Below are positions 1 through 11,632 of a stretch of DNA of 64,000 nt, in pieces. Both the position numbers and the translations under genes were made by a program. Below the pieces are notes generated by a model. That model worked only from the letters and a program-made list of their open reading frames with translations, had not been told where the DNA came from and ran no database searches. The stretch comes from Boswellia sacra (Eukaryota; Streptophyta; Magnoliopsida; Sapindales; Burseraceae), in NCBI GenBank assembly GCA_013180625.2, contig SNVD02004417.1, forward strand, positions 124,001-188,000, given 5' to 3'. The stretch's first letter is position 1. The number at the start of each line of letters is the position of its first letter.

Positions 1-1250
1 CAAATCAAGTCTTACTTTCTCGATTTGATCTCATGAATCCATTAAACCATTAAATCTTAAAATCAAAACCATGTTTAGCTTAAACTTTTAGGTCAAGTGT
101 TTTCTTAACAGTTACTTCACAAACTTGCATTATATGAAAAATTCCAAAATTCAATTACTACAAGAAGCATGCAATGCTCTTGTGTTTTTCTGATCTTTAC
201 TCTGGTAGGTTTTCAAATCTGGGATACCATATGAAGGTTGTAGACAAGCAAAGGAAACAAAGCAACAAGGCCCCATCGGCCATGTCATTGACAAAATTGA
301 ATAAATAAGGTAGCAGGTAGCTAGCCTCCAGATTTTGAGGCACCGTGTGGGGACTAACTTGGCACGCGTTGTTTGATTTCGATATAGAGTTCTACTGACC
401 GTTTGTAAAGAAGCGGTGGCGCCTTCTCTTGTTTTGGTTGTATTTGAAACTTCTATATATATTAAAGTTTTGAGTAAAGCAAATTCTTTGGTTTATTTTT
501 TTGTACTTGTAAATTGTTTATTAAGCTCATCATTTGAGACCCTTTTCCTTTTTTTTTTTTCCTTTTTTGTCTTCTGTTCATGGTAAAGCTTTTTGTATTT
601 TCCCTTTTGGTAAAGTTTCTACAATAAGCTGGTGAATTTAGGTGTATTAATTATGTATTGGGTTTTATGAATCTTTAACTTGAAGGAATTGAGCTTGTGG
701 ATAATGAACTTGATAATATTGAATTGCAGGGATAAGATTTGGTGAAAATTGGCAAGAATAATTCATGCAATGCAAAGATATTGTAATAGTGATAATGGCC
801 TCTCTTACTCATCATCTAAGTTTCCTTTTCTTCTTTGTCAATTATTAGCTTCACTTTAATTTTAGGATTACTTACTTCAAGATTTAGGATTCTAGGGTTA
901 TGAATAGTATATCCTTCAGAAATACAATATTAGAGGAATTCTGTCAAATGGCCTAGGAAAAAATAACTCTTTCAAAAGTAAGATTCCCTCCTCTCTCTTT
1001 TTTTTTTTTTAAATAAAGAAGACTGACCCAAATTAAGGGGTGTGTTGAGGCTCTAAAAATTTAAATATAATAACCATGTTTTACAGTGGGATATGCATTT
1101 TTTTTTTGGTCATCAGTCTCTAATACTTTATATCTTATACATTTTTTTAGTATCGGTTTCTAACCTCGATGACTAACGTATTGAAAAAGACCTATCAATC
1201 CCTTAGCCCTGGTCCTAAGTTTTCGGTTTCTCTACTCTGCGATTCATGGG
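1..1250. other. Intergenic, no gene assigned
   Basis: AT-rich DNA with poly-T runs near 550 and 1000. A possible last exon on + begins after an AG near 320 and reads about 20 residues to a TGA near 378 (ending in ...GTNLARVV), but I recognise no family and upstream frames do not support it. Nothing else can be assigned. Confidence 0.4.
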
Positions 1251-1423
1251 CTTGACCATGAAGCCAATGGGAGGGAAATCGAGCGGGCTCTAAGGGCCCA
1301 AGGATTTGGGTCAGTCCCAGTTGTGTTCATAGGTGCAAGATATATAGGTTCAGCAAAAGATGTCATATCACTCCATGTTGATGGATCCCTGAAGCCGATG
1401 CTCATGGATGTGAGAGCCAAGCC
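1251..1423 (+). pseudogene. CC-type glutaredoxin C-terminal fragment
   Basis: One + frame reads LDHEANGREIERALRAQGFG, then SVPVVFIGARYIGSAKDVIS and LHVDGSLKPMLMDVRAK. This matches the second half of plant CC-type glutaredoxins: the ELDxxxxGxEIExAL helix, the cis-proline segment VPVVFIG, the G-S-KDVISLH glutathione-site helix and the final GSLKxML helix. The first half, including the CCxC/CCxS redox site, is absent, and the sequence before LDHE is unrelated, so the fragment cannot be a working oxidoreductase. It also lacks the usual short C-terminal tail and continues into unrelated codons to a stop near 1480. The frame is clean over about 57 residues, so it is either a fairly recent truncated duplicate or an exon of a gene whose other exon I cannot find. 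Confidence 0.75.
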
Positions 1424-3011
1424 TGGCTTCAAGTTCAACCTTAAGTTGAGGCTTTGCTGGAACCGACAATGGAATGGTTCATGATCTTCATAAGACAAGT
1501 TGCAAACAAGCCTCTAATAATTGTTGATGCTAAGGGAACAACCTCTAACACAGTGATAGTGATGTATGATGAAGCGGTCTCCTTCTTCAATCCTAAAGCA
1601 ACAACTTCATGGTTCATCAATGGTGGTCATTGGAAGCAATCTATGAAACCTGGCGTCGTATTAATATAATGGCAAATCTCAGGGTCATTCAAAATTATCC
1701 CAGTAACTAAATACTAATAGGAGTAATATTATTCAATATTTTAATAACAATTTAAAAAAAATCACTTATTTACTTCTTTGCTTATCTTGCTTCCATCCGA
1801 ACCAAAGATAAGGCACACAAGCCGTCAAACTCCTCAAGCTTAGCGAGGAAAACTTCATTCAAGTTATAAGATTCTCTTAATTTCTAACTCCAATCTTTGG
1901 TATCTTTGTTGGTTTCCCTACATTAGACAATATGTTAATTCAAAAATTGGCATAATCAACCAATTAATATTGTGTGATTATTAGACATTGCAATGCAAGA
2001 CGTTATTGAAATTGTTAAATATGTATTCAATATCACTAGAAACTTTGTAACCTCAATATCACTAGAAACTTTGTAACTAAGGAGTCCTTGACCTAGGCTT
2101 CAAGTTCTTGAACATTTGTCAAGCCTCAAACTAATAGACCATCATTGAAGGCCTTAGAGGCTGCTTGTCTTTTGGTCTAAAGTCTAATTTAACTCATTAT
2201 CAGACTTCAAATCTTTTCATGATGTTTTTTTAAATATAAGACTTAATCTAATATATTTTCATCTTAATGAAAAAAACTAAAAATTTTAGCTTTTATTTAA
2301 ATACAAATATTTGAATCATTTATTACTTATCTAATTCTTTTAAATGCCCTTGTAGAATTCATTTATGATCAATTTGTACATTGCCTAATATTTTAATTTT
2401 GAAACATTATTATTTATTTCTAATTTCATGTTATGATTATATATATAAACAATGATATATATGTAAAGTAATTAGTTTTCATACATTTCAATTCATATAT
2501 TATAATAAAATAAAAAAAACATATCATTTAGATTTTTATATTCAGACCTATTCAGATTTCAATTTAATTCAGATCTATTTAGATTTCAGTCAAACACATA
2601 ATCCCCACCCCACCCCGCACCCCCCCTCCTTAGACACAAATGGTTATTTTAATATATAACAACTTAATAAATCTACTTATAAAGAATACCAAAACATTAT
2701 ACAACCTAATAAATTTACTTATAAAGAATAACAAAACATTATACTGATAACAACTATATTTGAATATGCAAATATTGGATATACAACTTAATAACAAAAC
2801 ATTATTTTAATGTTTGCATCTATTAAGAACATATTTTTTATAACATTAAAAATGAGGCAATTATGTAATGTTTTAAAATATGAAAACTTGTCGCCAACAA
2901 TTATAAAAATATATTTATTGAAAAAATGATTGAATATTAGCATTTTATATTTTGTATTTTGCTTTATTGTATTAGGATTATTTTTTATGGTTGAGGTTCA
3001 CTATATCCCTT
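1424..3011. other. Intergenic AT-rich DNA with small tandem duplications
   Basis: A 71-codon + ORF overlaps the glutaredoxin fragment and runs to 1669 with no family I recognise. Further on are a 26-bp tandem duplication (2028-2077, unit starting CAATATCACTAGAAACTTTG) and a duplication of about 45 bp at about 2660-2745 (ACTTATAAAGAATA...AAAACATTATAC). No supported gene. Confidence 0.5.
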
Positions 3012-3946
3012 TGTTGGTGTCAATATGACACCTAACAAAGACACATGGCAAATTCATGCATGTGATCAAATTTTAATTTGTCATCATGTGATAAAAATAT
3101 TAATGTAGATATTCTTTCCTAATTTCATTTGGATATTTTGTATTAGGAGAACTTTAACTAGAATGGAATAACTTTAGTTGGTATTCTAGTTGAATAGGAA
3201 GTTTTATATTTACATTGATTATCTCTTATTAGATTAAGATATTATTTATAATATTTTAGTTTAATTAGGAGAGTATGTTATTACTTCCTATATTGTTTGA
3301 TATTTATCTGACCTTATAAACTAAGTTTCATTGAGAGTTTTCATGTTAATGATAAAGATTGTTTGCAATTGGTATATGCTTTATACAGCTATCTACATAA
3401 CTTATAAAGGAGTGCATTCAAGACTTTTGTAGTGTGCATAGAGCAGAGAAAAATATATTGAGTATGCTACGCTCTTTGGCTTTCATTGTAAAAGCTTAAT
3501 GCTTTGAGCGAGTTAAGATTGTGTATGACTCATGTGTGTTGAGTATGTGCAGAGATTTGATTTGTAAGTGTTATTGGATCATGTAAGCTTCAGTGAGTTG
3601 AGTGATTACATGAGTTTATAACAGTTATATTAATTACGTGATACATAGCTGGGCGCAGTGAAGTTGTTTATGATTGAGAAGTGCAGCATCAGAAGAGTGT
3701 GTGAAGGACTAAGGCTGTGATTGAGATTGATCAAGTTTGTATAGATTATGTTAGTGAATGAGCGGGTGTCTAACACTGTAAAGAGTTATAAATTGAGTGT
3801 AAACAAATACAATATAGTGGATTGCAGCTCTTACTACTTATGGATGTAGGTTGGTTTATAGCCGAATCATGTAAATCTTCTGTTATGTTATTCTTAATTA
3901 TTTCAGTTACATTTGTGTTAACTATCCATAACTGCGAAAACTAACA
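3012..3946 (+). repeat. 5' LTR of copia copy 1
   Basis: 935-bp LTR, TG...CA ended, matching 9954-10899 with many substitutions and small indels. The divergence is clearly greater than between the LTRs of copia copy 2, so this insertion is older. Confidence 0.9.
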
Positions 3947-3963
3947 ATTGGTATCAAAGTAGG
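3947..3963 (+). other. Primer-binding site, copia copy 1
   Basis: ATTGGTATCAAAGTAGG directly follows the 5' LTR. The core TGGTATCAAAGT resembles the initiator Met-tRNA complement TGGTATCAGAGC used by plant copia elements, with two changes. Confidence 0.8.
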
Positions 3964-4004
3964 TGCACTGACATACAAGTGTAGATCAAATTATCTTTGC
4001 AAAT

Positions 4005-7000
4005 ATGGAAGGATAGAGGAAGGAAGGACCTATCAATCAACCACCATTGCTTGGAAATGGACATTATGCTTATTGGAAAGTGAAGATGCGGATCTTTATA
4101 ACATCGATTGATGATCGAGTTTGGACCAACATTATTTATCGATGGACACCCCCAACAAAAACCAATGAAAAAGGAGAATAAGAGGAAAAACATCAAAGAA
4201 AAATGAAGAAAAGGTTGAAAAGTTTGACAAGAAAGGACAAATCCAGTGTTTTGAATGCAAGGGTTTCAGACACATTCAAACTGAGTGTCCAAATTACAAA
4301 AAGAGAAAAGATAAAGGTATGTGTGCGACTTGGAGAGATAATGAGTCAGAATCAGAATCAGATCAAGAAGAACATTCTAGCAATTTTGTAGATTTTCTGA
4401 AATTATAACTAACAGAGGTGAACAATTTATGTCTGACATAACTATTGCAGTTGGTTCAAACAGTGATCAATCAGAAGCTGAGGAGGAAATAGATTATCAT
4501 GAGCAACTTTAACTTGCATATAATACACCATATGAATCATGGGAAAAATAGAAGATGCAAATTGACAATCTGCAGAAGGAAAAAGGACATTCTTAGATGT
4601 GAGAAAGCTTATGCAAAAAATTGCATGAATGAACTTGAAAAAGAACTCAATCACAAAAAGGAAGAAATGAAGACACTTAAAACTGAATTTGCAAAAGCAC
4701 AAGAGGGTCAATTAGATTCGATCAAGTTCCCAGCCTTGGAAGGAAGAATTCAAACAAGCCAGGCATAGGATATGATGAAGGTAATATGGGTTCCACTTCA
4801 AAAACTATTTTTGTTAAATCTACTAACAATTTTTCAGGTTCAAGCCCAAATGCTAGCACTTCAAACTCAAAAGGTAAAGATGTCTTTGTTTCACCTATGA
4901 GTTCATTTAAGCCAAGCCCAAAAGGGCAAATCATTTTGTTTCTCTCTGTTTTTTCTATGATGTCAAAGGTCACATTAGACCAAAATGCTTTAAATTGTTG
5001 GATTTGCTACATAAAAAATAAAAACAGTACAAACAGTTAACCAAGACATGATTGGTTTAGGTTAAGAAACAGTTAACTTCGTGCAATGTTGCTTTTACTA
5101 CTTTAAATGATTCAACTAATGATGTTTGGTACTTTGACATGGGTGGTCAAGACACATGATAGGAAACAGGAAGTTCTTGAAAAACCTTGAATCATGCAAA
5201 GAGGGGACGGTAACTTTTGGTGATGGAGCAAAGAGCAAAATCCTTGGTAAAGGTACTTTATGTGTTAACAGATTACCTAGTTTTAAGAATGTTTTGTGTG
5301 TTGAAGGACTTAAGGCAAATCTAATTAGTATAAGTCAGATATGTGATGAGAGTAATGTGGTTAATTTTACATAAAGCAAGTACATGGTTTTGGATAGAAG
5401 TGGAAATTACATTCTAGAAGGCACTAGATCATAGGATAATTGTTATTTGTTGACAAACATTAATGCATTTTCTATTAAGATATTTGATTTAGAGTTATGG
5501 CATCAAAAGTTATGACATATAAACTACAGGGACTTAGTTAAGTTAACTAAGACTGCTGTTATTAAACGCATTCCTACTCTTGATGAAAAATCAGTTGGAA
5601 TTTATGGACCATGTTAGTTAGCAAACAGATAGGAGCATTGCATAATTCAAACACACATCTTAGCAATTCTAAGATTCTTGATTTGCTACATATGGACCTT
5701 ATAGGACCTATGCAAATAGAGAGCATTGCAGGAAAAATGTACGTTTTTGTTTGTGTAGATGACTTTTCTAGGTTTGCTTGGGTTGATTTCATTCATGAAA
5801 AATCTGACACTTTTGATGTTTTTAGGAACTTGAACTTGAGAATGAACAAAACAAGAACATAGGGAGAATTGTTAAAATCAGAAGTGATCATGGTAAGGAA
5901 TTCGAGAATGTAAGTTATGCAGATTTTTTCAAATTCCATGGCATGGCTCATGAATTTTTAGGTCCAAAGACCCCTGAACAAAATCAAGTGGTAGAGAGGA
6001 AGAACAAGACTCTACAAGAGATGGTAAAGGTGATTTTGAATAGCAAGAAACTGACGAAAAGGCTGTGGGTAGAGGCTATTAGCACAACATGTTAAATCTC
6101 AAATAGAGTGTTCTTAAGACCTAGAACAATGCAGAGCCCTTATGAAATTCTAAAAGGAAGGAAGCCTAACCTCAAATATTTTCATTTTTTTGGTTGCAAG
6201 TGCTTTATACTAAACGATAGGGAGTAGTTGGGCAAGTTTGATGCTAAAAGTGACGAGGGAGTGTTTGTTAGATATTCAACAAATAGCAAAGCTTTTAGAG
6301 TTTATAATTTGAGGACTAAAACCACAATGAAATCTGTAAATGTGAATTTTGATGATATTGATGATTATTCTATTCATTTGCAGGAAAAGCAAATAATCAG
6401 TTGCATGGAAGATGAAGAAAATTCGAAGTAAGTTTCTGTAGGTAGCAAAGGTGAGCCAGTTACAACTAATGTAACTACTACAGTAAACCTAGACAAAACA
6501 AAACCATCAAACAACATTGATCTGGATAGAAATCTAATAAGAGATATTGTTGTTAGAAGAGATCCACCTTCATGGATATAAAAGACGCATCATACAACAC
6601 CAATCATTGGAAGTCCAGAAAGTTCAATGAAAACTAGAAGCAAGGTAAGGAATATGGTAAGTTACTCTTGTTATGTCTCTTTGATAGAACCTAAGAATGT
6701 TAGTGAAGCTTCGAAAGAGGAAGTTTGGATTAGTGCAATACAAGAGGAATTGAATCAATTTGAGAGAAACAAAGTGTGGATATTAATTCCTAGACCAAAT
6801 GATGTAAATGTTATAGGAACTAAATGGATATTTATGAATAAAACTACTGAGAATGGGTAGGTTGTTAGAAACAAAGCTATGTTAGTTGCACAAGGTTACA
6901 CACAAATTGAAGGCATTGATTTTGATGAAACCTTTGCACTTGTTGCTAGACTTGAGTCTATTAGGTTGTTGCTTGCCATTGCATGCTTGTTAGATTTTAT

Positions 7001-8129
7001 GTTGTTTCAAATGAATGTTAAGACAGTCTTCTTGAATGGCTATCTTAATTGAAAGGCTTATGTTGAACAACCTAAGGGATTTTTTGATCCTCAACATCAT
7101 GACTTTGTGTATAAGCTTCATAAAGCATTTTATGGTTTGGAGCAAGCTCCTAAAGCTTGGTATGAGAGATTGACTAGCTTTTTAATGCAAAGAGGCTACA
7201 TTAGAGGAAGCAACCGTAAGAATTTATTTGTTACATGCTTCTAATTATTTCATTGTTACTCAAGTGTACATTGATGATACTGTCTTTGGTTCCACTAATA
7301 AAGTCAAAACTAATGAGTTCGTTGAGCTAATTTAGAGTGAATTCGAGATGAGTATGATAGGAGAGTTGAATTTCTTTCTTGGTTTACGAATGAAGCAACT
7401 TGAAAGTGAAATTTTTATTTCACAATCAAAGTACGCTAAAAACTTGGTGAAGAATTTTGAACTTAACAAGGCTAAGGCTCTCATAACCCCTATGGGTAAT
7501 AACATCAAATTGACAAAAGAAAATGCAGGAAATGATGTTGATTCAAGCCTCTATAGAAGCATGATTAGGAGTCTCCTTTACTTGGCAAGCAGATCAGATA
7601 TAAGTTTTAGTGTGGCTTATGTGCTCATTTTCAGTCATGTCAAAAGGAACTACATTCATCAGCAGTGAAGAGAATTATTAGGTACGTTCATGGTACCTCT
7701 AAGTTTGGAATATGGTTTACTAAGGATGCAAATGCATCTCGCACAGGTTATGGTGATGCAGATTGGGCAGGGAACATTGATGATAGGAAAAGCACCTTGG
7801 GAGGTTACGTTTACTTAAGCAATAACTTAGTCTCTTGGCATAGCAAAAGGCAAAATAATATTTCATTATCAATAGCAGGGGCTAACTACATCGCCGCTGG
7901 AAGTTTCTACACTCAATTACTTTGGATGAAACAAATGCTAGATGACTATGGTATTAATTAAGACTCTTTAACTTTGTTTTGTGATAACACTAGCGCGATT
8001 AATATCTCAAAAGATCCAGTCTAACACTCTAAAATTAAGCACATTAATATAAAGCATCATTTTATTAGAGAGCTTGTTGATTCTAAAACAATCCACATTG
8101 AACATATCTCTACTGAGAATCAGATGTGA
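4005..8129 (+). pseudogene. gag-pol polyprotein of copia copy 1, degenerate
   Basis: Gag starts at ATG 4005 but hits a stop within a few codons. The recognisable gag N-terminus (LLGNGHYAYWK) jumps near 4180 straight to a zinc knuckle CFECKGFRHIQTEC (about 4240), so most of the UBN2-type gag core (roughly 150-200 codons) is deleted. A second knuckle near 4960 is damaged (only KGHIRPKC remains). The protease active-site region near 5130-5160 is frameshifted. Integrase (about 5500-6100), RT (about 6600-7350, YIDDT in place of YVDD) and RNase H (about 7665-7960, ending KHI...IEHISTENQ at 8129) are readable but carry many stops. The RNase H motif usually reading TAEAEY is IAGANY, losing an acidic catalytic residue. 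No product is expected. Confidence 0.9.
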
Positions 8130-8413
8130 GGAAGCGGGAGCAATCAAAGCAAAAATATCTTTCTTGTCCTTCTACTTAAGGGGCAAAGAGAAGCGCTTTT
8201 GCTACTGAGAAAGCGAACTAGCTAACTTGTAAAGCACTTGATGCATTAAAATTTGAAAAACTAAGAAAGACCATTGGCATTTGTAAGTTATATGCATAAA
8301 AACTGTGTTTAGTTATGTTATTGATATATGTAGCATCATTTCTCAATTTTTCAATTTAACATGGTTGAGTTGCTTTGATTGTTTAAATTTGTTGGTAATT
8401 ATGTCAAAAACAG

Positions 8414-8620
8414 AGAGGGCTACCAGTTATGATATGTGAAAGCTATCTTTAGAGAGTAACTTCAATATTTCTCGGAAATATGTTGAGGCTACCTACTCTA
8501 ATGGAAGAGGGCTACCAATTATGATATGTGAAAGCTATCTTTAGAGAGCAAATTCAATATATCTCGAAAATATGTTGAGGTCACCTACTCTAATGGAAGA
8601 GGGCTACCTCATTTCTTGTG
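8414..8620 (+). repeat. 92-bp tandem duplication after pol
   Basis: Two 92-bp units (8414-8505, 8506-8597), each starting AGAGGGCTACCA, and a third partial start at 8598. They lie between pol and the 3' LTR of copia copy 1. Confidence 0.8.
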
Positions 8621-9263
8621 TGAAAGCTACTGTTTTAACAAAGAAATAATTCATGTTGAGATTAATGTTTATGTGTATAAGAAGCATACTCATGTTGACC
8701 ACTCAACTGAATTGGATGTTAAGATAATAAAAATTGATTTTGTTATGTGTTTAAATAGCTTTGATACATGCTTGGTTTTAAAATGACTTTATAAAGTTCA
8801 GATATTTCAGTTATGTGAATTTTAATTGTTTTCAGTTATATGCAGTATAACTTTCGATTAGTGCTTAATGTCTAACTTAGTCAACAAAGTCATTCTGAGA
8901 GTGGGTTTACTCATTGATAGGAAGTTTAATTGATATAAAGCTCTTGATTATTTGGGATTTCAAAATTGCCTTATTAAATGTTGATTTTCAAAATATTTTA
9001 TTTTTGAAAAAGATTTGAATTTGCCTTATTTAATGAGGTAACAATCTGTGCACAAAAAAATTTTCTCTTTCTTTAATTAACTTATTTTGGAAAACACAAT
9101 TTTATTTGAAATGGACTTAAAAATTGTACTAGATAAAGATTACATTAGCTGGTTATAACACTTAACGTTATAGACTTCTTGATTTAGCCAATTGCTTTTG
9201 GTATATTTGTTTTCATCTTTTTATTAACCCTAAGCACAGCAGCAACCAAAAATCAAAAACTTC

Positions 9264-9620
9264 ATGGCAAAACGCAAGGTAGCATCCTAATCATCCTCAT
9301 CTGAACAAGAACCAATGAGTTCTTCCTCAATTTCTGACACTTCAACTGAAGAGGAATTCAGTCCGCATGAGTAGCAAGAACAATCACAATATACAAACCC
9401 ACTTCAATCACAACAGAATGAACCAGAGAAGTCATCACTGATGGAACTAGAGCAGTTATCGTCTGAAAAATCAGAATCTCCTGAACCCCCATCTATTCCA
9501 ACAAGCAACAACAAATTCTTGGCACTTGTTATGAAACCAAGAGGGAGTATTGGATGTTTCTGTGTGCAGGTTGTTTTGCAGGTTTATTTATGTTTATTAC
9601 TTATGTTTGTGTTTTGATTA
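9264..9620 (+). pseudogene. Third-ORF remnant of copia copy 1
   Basis: From ATG 9264 one frame starts MAKRKVAS, then passes through Ser/Glu/Pro-rich sequence (SSSSEQEPMSSSS..., ...SEKSESPEPPSIPT...) to a stop near 9620, interrupted by only two stops. It sits between pol and the 3' LTR, where SIRE/Maximus elements carry an envelope-like or other extra ORF. That position, the basic start and the long frame suggest a decayed third gene. I cannot name the family, and composition bias could keep the frame open by chance. Confidence 0.4.
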
Positions 9621-9938
9621 AGGGGGAGAAGTTTTTTTCTATGAAGGAGTAGAACATATTTTTTTGTTAAAATGATATTTGCAGAGTTTATATTGTGATT
9701 TAATTACTCAATTACAAATTGTAATCTATTAATCATTTGTGTTTCTTAATATTTTTTGTGCAGGTAATGACAGATTCAGTCATGTTATTTCAGTTATGTC
9801 TGTTATAACTGAAAGTTTATTATTAGAGTTTTTGAGTGCATTTTTTCTAAGAATTTGTATTCTGTTTAAGTTACAATACACTTAACCATTCAGGTTTTAT
9901 GTGAACTCAGAAACATAAAGATATTTTCATCACAAGAT

Positions 9939-9953
9939 GCCAAAGGAGGAGAT
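9939..9953 (+). other. Polypurine tract, copia copy 1
   Basis: GCCAAAGGAGGAGAT immediately before the TGTTGG of the 3' LTR. It has the same layout as the tract of copia copy 2. Confidence 0.8.
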
Positions 9954-10899
9954 TGTTGGTGTCAATATAACACCTGACAAAGACACATGGCAAATTCATG
10001 CGTATGCTATGCTTGTGATCAAATTTCAATTTGTCATCATGTGATAAAAACATTAATGTGGATATTCTTTCTTAATTTCATTTGGATATTTTGCATTATG
10101 AGAACTTTAACTAGAATGAAATAACTTTATTTGGTATTCTAGTTGAATAGGAAGTTTTATATTTACATTGAATATCTCTTATTAGATTAGGATATTATTT
10201 ATAGTATTCTAGTTTACTTAGGAGAGTATATTATCACTTCCTATATTATTTCATCTTTATCTAACCTTACCTCTAAGTTTCATTGAGATTTTTCAGGTTA
10301 ATGATAAAGATTGCGTGCAGTTGGTATATGTTTTATATAGCTATCTACATAGCTTATAAAGGAATGCATTCAAGACTTTTGTAGTGCACGCAGAACCGAG
10401 AAAAATATATTGAGTATGCTATGTTCTATGGTTTTCATTGCAAAAGCTTAATACTTTGATCGAGTTAAGATTGTATATGGCTCATGTGTGTTGAGTGTGT
10501 GCATAGATCCGATTTGACAGTGTTATTGAGTTATATAAGCTTAAGTGAGTTGAGTGATTATATGGGTCTGTAACAGTTACATTGGTTATATGTTATTTAA
10601 TTGGGTGCAGTTAAGTTATTTATTATTAATAAGTGTAGTATTAAAAGACTGTGTGAAGGACTATGGCTCTGATCGAGGTTGATCAAGTTTGCATAGATTA
10701 GGTTTAATGAATAAGCGGGTGTCTACCACTGTAAAAAGTCCTAAATCGAGTGTAAACACATACAACATAGTGGGTTATAGCTCTTGCTACCTGTGAATGT
10801 AGGTTGGTTTATAACCGAACCACATAAATCTTCTGCTTCGTTATTCTTAACTGTTTCAGTTACACTTGTGTTACCTATCCATAACTGCGAAAACTAACA
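9954..10899 (+). repeat. 3' LTR of copia copy 1
   Basis: 946-bp direct repeat of 3012-3946, with the same first and last 15 bases apart from point changes. Confidence 0.9.
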
Positions 10900-11280
10900 C
10901 CTTTTATTTCAAGTGTACTACTTTTTTAATTTTCTTGTATAATTGAGATTTATTTAATAAATTTAAAATATTAAGAAATATTAAAGGTACCCCTCCTCTT
11001 ATAAAATCTTAGGTCCACCACCGTTTTAAATTATTACTTGTTTTAAAGTAATATAAGGAAAAAAAAATCTCTTTTATCTAGACAAATTGTAATAGTTAAA
11101 AGTTTAAAGAATAAAATAAATAATTTAAAAAAATTTAAAAATAGACAATACATATAAAGGGGTAAAATAGCCATCTTAGTACTTGTAAAAAGTTTTTAAG
11201 TTAAAAAAAAAAAAAAATAGAAGGCGTGTAAAGTCCAATTTTGTAACAAAAATAACATAAAATGGGTGAAAGTGTCAGTT
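10900..11280. other. AT-rich spacer
   Basis: Poly-A and poly-T rich sequence between the copia element and the GC-richer block upstream of the ING gene. Nothing else seen. Confidence 0.5.
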
Positions 11281-11632
11281 TTTCAAACCACAGGGGTGCA
11301 TTGGGAGTAAAAATATTAGCAGTAAAGACCGACGTCGTCTGGTATTGCAGGACAAAAAAATAATTGGACCCAAAAACGACATCGTGTCTGCTGGAAGGGC
11401 AGAATCGATCGAAGCGTCGCAGCCGTCCCTATTTGCGGAAATCATCAACACCACGCCGCCGCCCAACCCACCAGCACGAAGTTGCCACGCCGATCTAGCC
11501 GGAAACTAGTCTCCGTCGCCGTGAAACGTCTCGCGCCATCGATTTGGAGCCTTTGAGTCCGTTTATCAAGCAAAACGAAGAAGAGTTTTCTCGCAAGAGT
11601 TTTTTTTTTCAGGCCGCCGGTGAAGTCGAGGT
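11281..11632 (+). promoter_or_regulatory. Candidate promoter / 5' leader exon of the ING1-type gene
   Basis: This block is much richer in G+C than its surroundings, with CG-rich stretches (CCGACGTCGTC, CGCCGCCGCCC, CCGCCGGTGAAGTCGAG). It ends in a good donor, AGTCGAG|GTATAAC (exon end 11632 or within a few bases). A second possible non-coding exon (about 12990-13022, ending ATGAACG|GTATG after TTTGCAG) lies between it and the coding start at 13569. The interpretation as a spliced 5' UTR is inference; a transcription start just before 13569 is equally possible. Confidence 0.35.

Larger units (their letters stand above)
3012..10899 (+). mobile_element. Decayed Ty1/copia LTR retrotransposon, SIRE/Maximus-like (copy 1)
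   Basis: Full-length 7.9-kb element with two direct LTRs of about 940 bp that both begin TGTTGGTGTCAATAT and end CTGCGAAAACTAACA. A Met-tRNA-type primer-binding site follows the left LTR and a purine-rich tract precedes the right one. Domain order gag - zinc knuckle - protease - integrase - RT - RNase H is the copia order. Flanks are CCCTT (3007-3011) and CCTTT (10900-10904), an imperfect 5-bp TSD. Multiple stops, frameshifts and a gag deletion make it non-functional. About 1.8 kb separates pol from the 3' LTR, as in SIRE-type elements with extra 3' coding capacity. Confidence 0.9.
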
